Assembly (NCBI GenBank): GCA_016186375.1
Contig: JACPLS010000022.1
Coordinates: 1 to 13,154 of the forward strand
DNA: 13,154 nt
Direction of reading: 5' to 3'
Source: Candidatus Pacearchaeota archaeon
GTDB lineage: Archaea; Nanobdellota; Nanobdellia; Pacearchaeales; GW2011-AR1
Shown here: positions 12,257-13,154 of the stretch, piece after piece
How the letters are laid out: every line of letters begins with the position of its first letter
How positions within the stretch are numbered: position 1 is the first letter of the stretch
Position numbers and translations under genes: made by a program
Notes under the pieces: generated by a model
The model's database searches: none
Seen by the model: only the letters and a program-made list of their open reading frames with translations
What the model was told of the DNA's origin: nothing

Positions 12257-12484
12257 ATGGGAAAAGACAGAAAACGCATGAAAAAACTGCGTAAAAAAAG
12301 AATAAAATCTATCGAAAACCAGATAGAAAAACATGAAGAAAAGATCAAGAGCGAGAAAGGGAGAAAAGACACAACAAAAGATTATTGGAGAAAAGAGATT
12401 GATGAGAAATTTCTAAAACAGATTGATGAAGATGAAAATTACCTGGAGGAATACGATGGAAATTCAGATAAAAAAAGCAATTAA
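12257..12484 (+). CDS. Small Lys/Glu-rich coiled-coil protein, unknown function
   Basis: 75 residues. Very basic N terminus (MGKDRKRMKKLRKKRIKS), then an alternating charged helix (IENQIEKHEEKIKSEKGRK) and an acidic end. No catalytic or known domain motif seen. Its last 29 bp overlap the nucleotidyltransferase fusion gene, and its 3' end contains that gene's GGAGG, so the two are translationally coupled. By position it could be an accessory subunit of that system, or a nucleic-acid-binding helix. Confidence 0.6.
   Translation: MGKDRKRMKKLRKKRIKSIENQIEKHEEKIKSEKGRKDTTKDYWRKEIDEKFLKQIDEDENYLEEYDGNSDKKSN
12445..12449 (+). promoter_or_regulatory. Shine-Dalgarno sequence for the nucleotidyltransferase fusion gene
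   Basis: GGAGG six bases before ATG 12456, inside the upstream coding sequence. It is the strongest ribosome-binding site in the window and decides this start; the first genes of most units here instead appear leaderless. Confidence 0.65.
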
Positions 12485-13154
12485 AGCAGGTAATTCTTCA
12501 GCTGTATTATTGCCTAGATCTTGGTTAAATCAAGAAGTTAGAGTTGAATTAGTGAAAAAAACACCAGAAACTATTTTAAATGATGCTTTAAATATCGTAA
12601 AAAAATACATTAGTTTAAATAAAATAATAGGAGTTTACTTAGTTGGAAGCTATGCTAGAGGAGAAGAAGATTCTGATAGCGACATAGATATCTTAATTAT
12701 CACAGATGATATCGATAAAGAACTTATTAAGGAAGGAATTTATAATATAATAGTAATTTCTTCAGAATTATTAAAACAAAAATTAAGATATGATTTATTT
12801 CCAATAGGCTCTATGATCAAAGAAGCAAGATCGCTATTAAATAATAATTTTCTTAGTTCAATTAAAGTAAAAATAACAAATGAAAATATAAAATGGTATC
12901 TTGAAACTACCAAAGATAAAATAGAAATAATTAAAAAAATTATCAGTTATTTAAAGAAGAAAAATAAAAAATATGTCAATGATAGATTAGTTTATACTCT
13001 GATATTGAGAATACGCACATTGTACATCATTAAAAAATTAATAGATGATGATATATACTCCAAAAAAGATTTTTTAAGCGTAATTAAGAGAATTACTGGA
13101 AAGGCAGATGTTTATAATAGATACATAATAGTGAAAAATAACTTAAAAATGAAA
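12456..13154 (+). CDS. AbrB-like + nucleotidyltransferase + HEPN-like fusion protein, 3' end outside the window
   Basis: 233 codons are visible without a stop to the right edge. Residues 1-35 (IQIKKAIKAGNSSAVLLPRS...VRVELVKKTP) are an AbrB/DUF2080-like DNA-binding domain. Residues ~36-115 are a nucleotidyltransferase with GSYARGEEDSDSDID (64-78), the full GSX10DXD motif. From ~140 a long helical region (KWYLETTKDKIEIIKKIISYL...RLVYTLILRIRTLYIIKKL) looks like a HEPN domain; its decisive motifs are not in view or not clear. This would combine regulator, antitoxin-type enzyme and HEPN partner in one chain. Function inferred from the separate MNT/HEPN systems in this window. Confidence 0.7.
   Translation, partial: MEIQIKKAIKAGNSSAVLLPRSWLNQEVRVELVKKTPETILNDALNIVKKYISLNKIIGVYLVGSYARGEEDSDSDIDILIITDDIDKELIKEGIYNIIVISSELLKQKLRYDLFPIGSMIKEARSLLNNNFLSSIKVKITNENIKWYLETTKDKIEIIKKIISYLKKKNKKYVNDRLVYTLILRIRTLYIIKKLIDDDIYSKKDFLSVIKRITGKADVYNRYIIVKNNLKMK

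Noticed and set aside
12843..12857. AATAATTTTCTTAGT matching the end of the 123-bp element, in the fusion gene
   Set aside because: Only 15 AT-rich bases match, and none of the palindromic part is present upstream.

Overview
The window is AT-rich and most likely from an archaeon, probably a DPANN-type lineage (Woesearchaeota/Pacearchaeota-like); the lineage is an inference, not a match. The reasons are TATA boxes about 25-26 bp upstream of start codons, so that several mRNAs look leaderless; pilin-like proteins with archaeal class III-type N termini; an archaeal FlaJ/T2SSF-type membrane protein; and a dense set of archaeal toxin-antitoxin (TA) families.

Layout. 1-387 is the 3' end of a FlaJ/T2SSF-like pilus assembly gene whose frame runs through two GC-rich palindromic elements. 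388-828 has no gene but carries a second, rearranged copy of the palindromic unit. 829-1560 (minus) is a 16S rRNA methyltransferase homologue resembling the aminoglycoside-resistance family (FmrO/ArmA/Rmt). 1662-2845 encodes two overlapping pilin-like proteins. 2919-6343 is a first accessory block: HEPN + HTH-nucleotidyltransferase, AbrB-PIN, a short UPF0175-like remnant, and an AAA ATPase/DUF4143 protein. Three transcription units here and just downstream start with the same 19-bp promoter, and a fourth starts with a variant. 6391-9279 encodes secreted or surface proteins: a cohesin-like protein, and a long Ig-like/Cys-rich protein with a C-terminal membrane anchor that is interrupted by a one-base frameshift. 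9342-13154 is a second TA block: MntA-HepT, a decayed AAA ATPase, a VapBC whose toxin is broken, and a coiled-coil gene followed by an AbrB-nucleotidyltransferase-HEPN-like fusion that runs off the window.

Two structures stand out. (1) A 123-bp double-palindrome element sits in the same orientation and reading frame inside two unrelated toxin genes (3412-3534 in HEPN, 11748-11870 in PIN). It adds about 41 codons. The two copies differ at 14 positions, and two pairs of those differences are compensatory within stems. With the elements at 1-120 and 570-739 it shares a core of an 8-bp GC-rich stem closed by a TAAA loop. This resembles, by analogy only, the protein-coding Rickettsia palindromic elements. 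(2) The 3' end of the surface-protein gene (membrane anchor plus basic tail) recurs as orphan fragments at about 10022-10126, 11305-11366 and, more weakly, 12157-12224. Each lies just after one TA or ATPase module and before the next promoter, as if modules had accreted serially at a gene 3' end.

Together the window looks like a cell-surface/pilus region invaded by TA modules and small palindromic elements, with several genes in decay.
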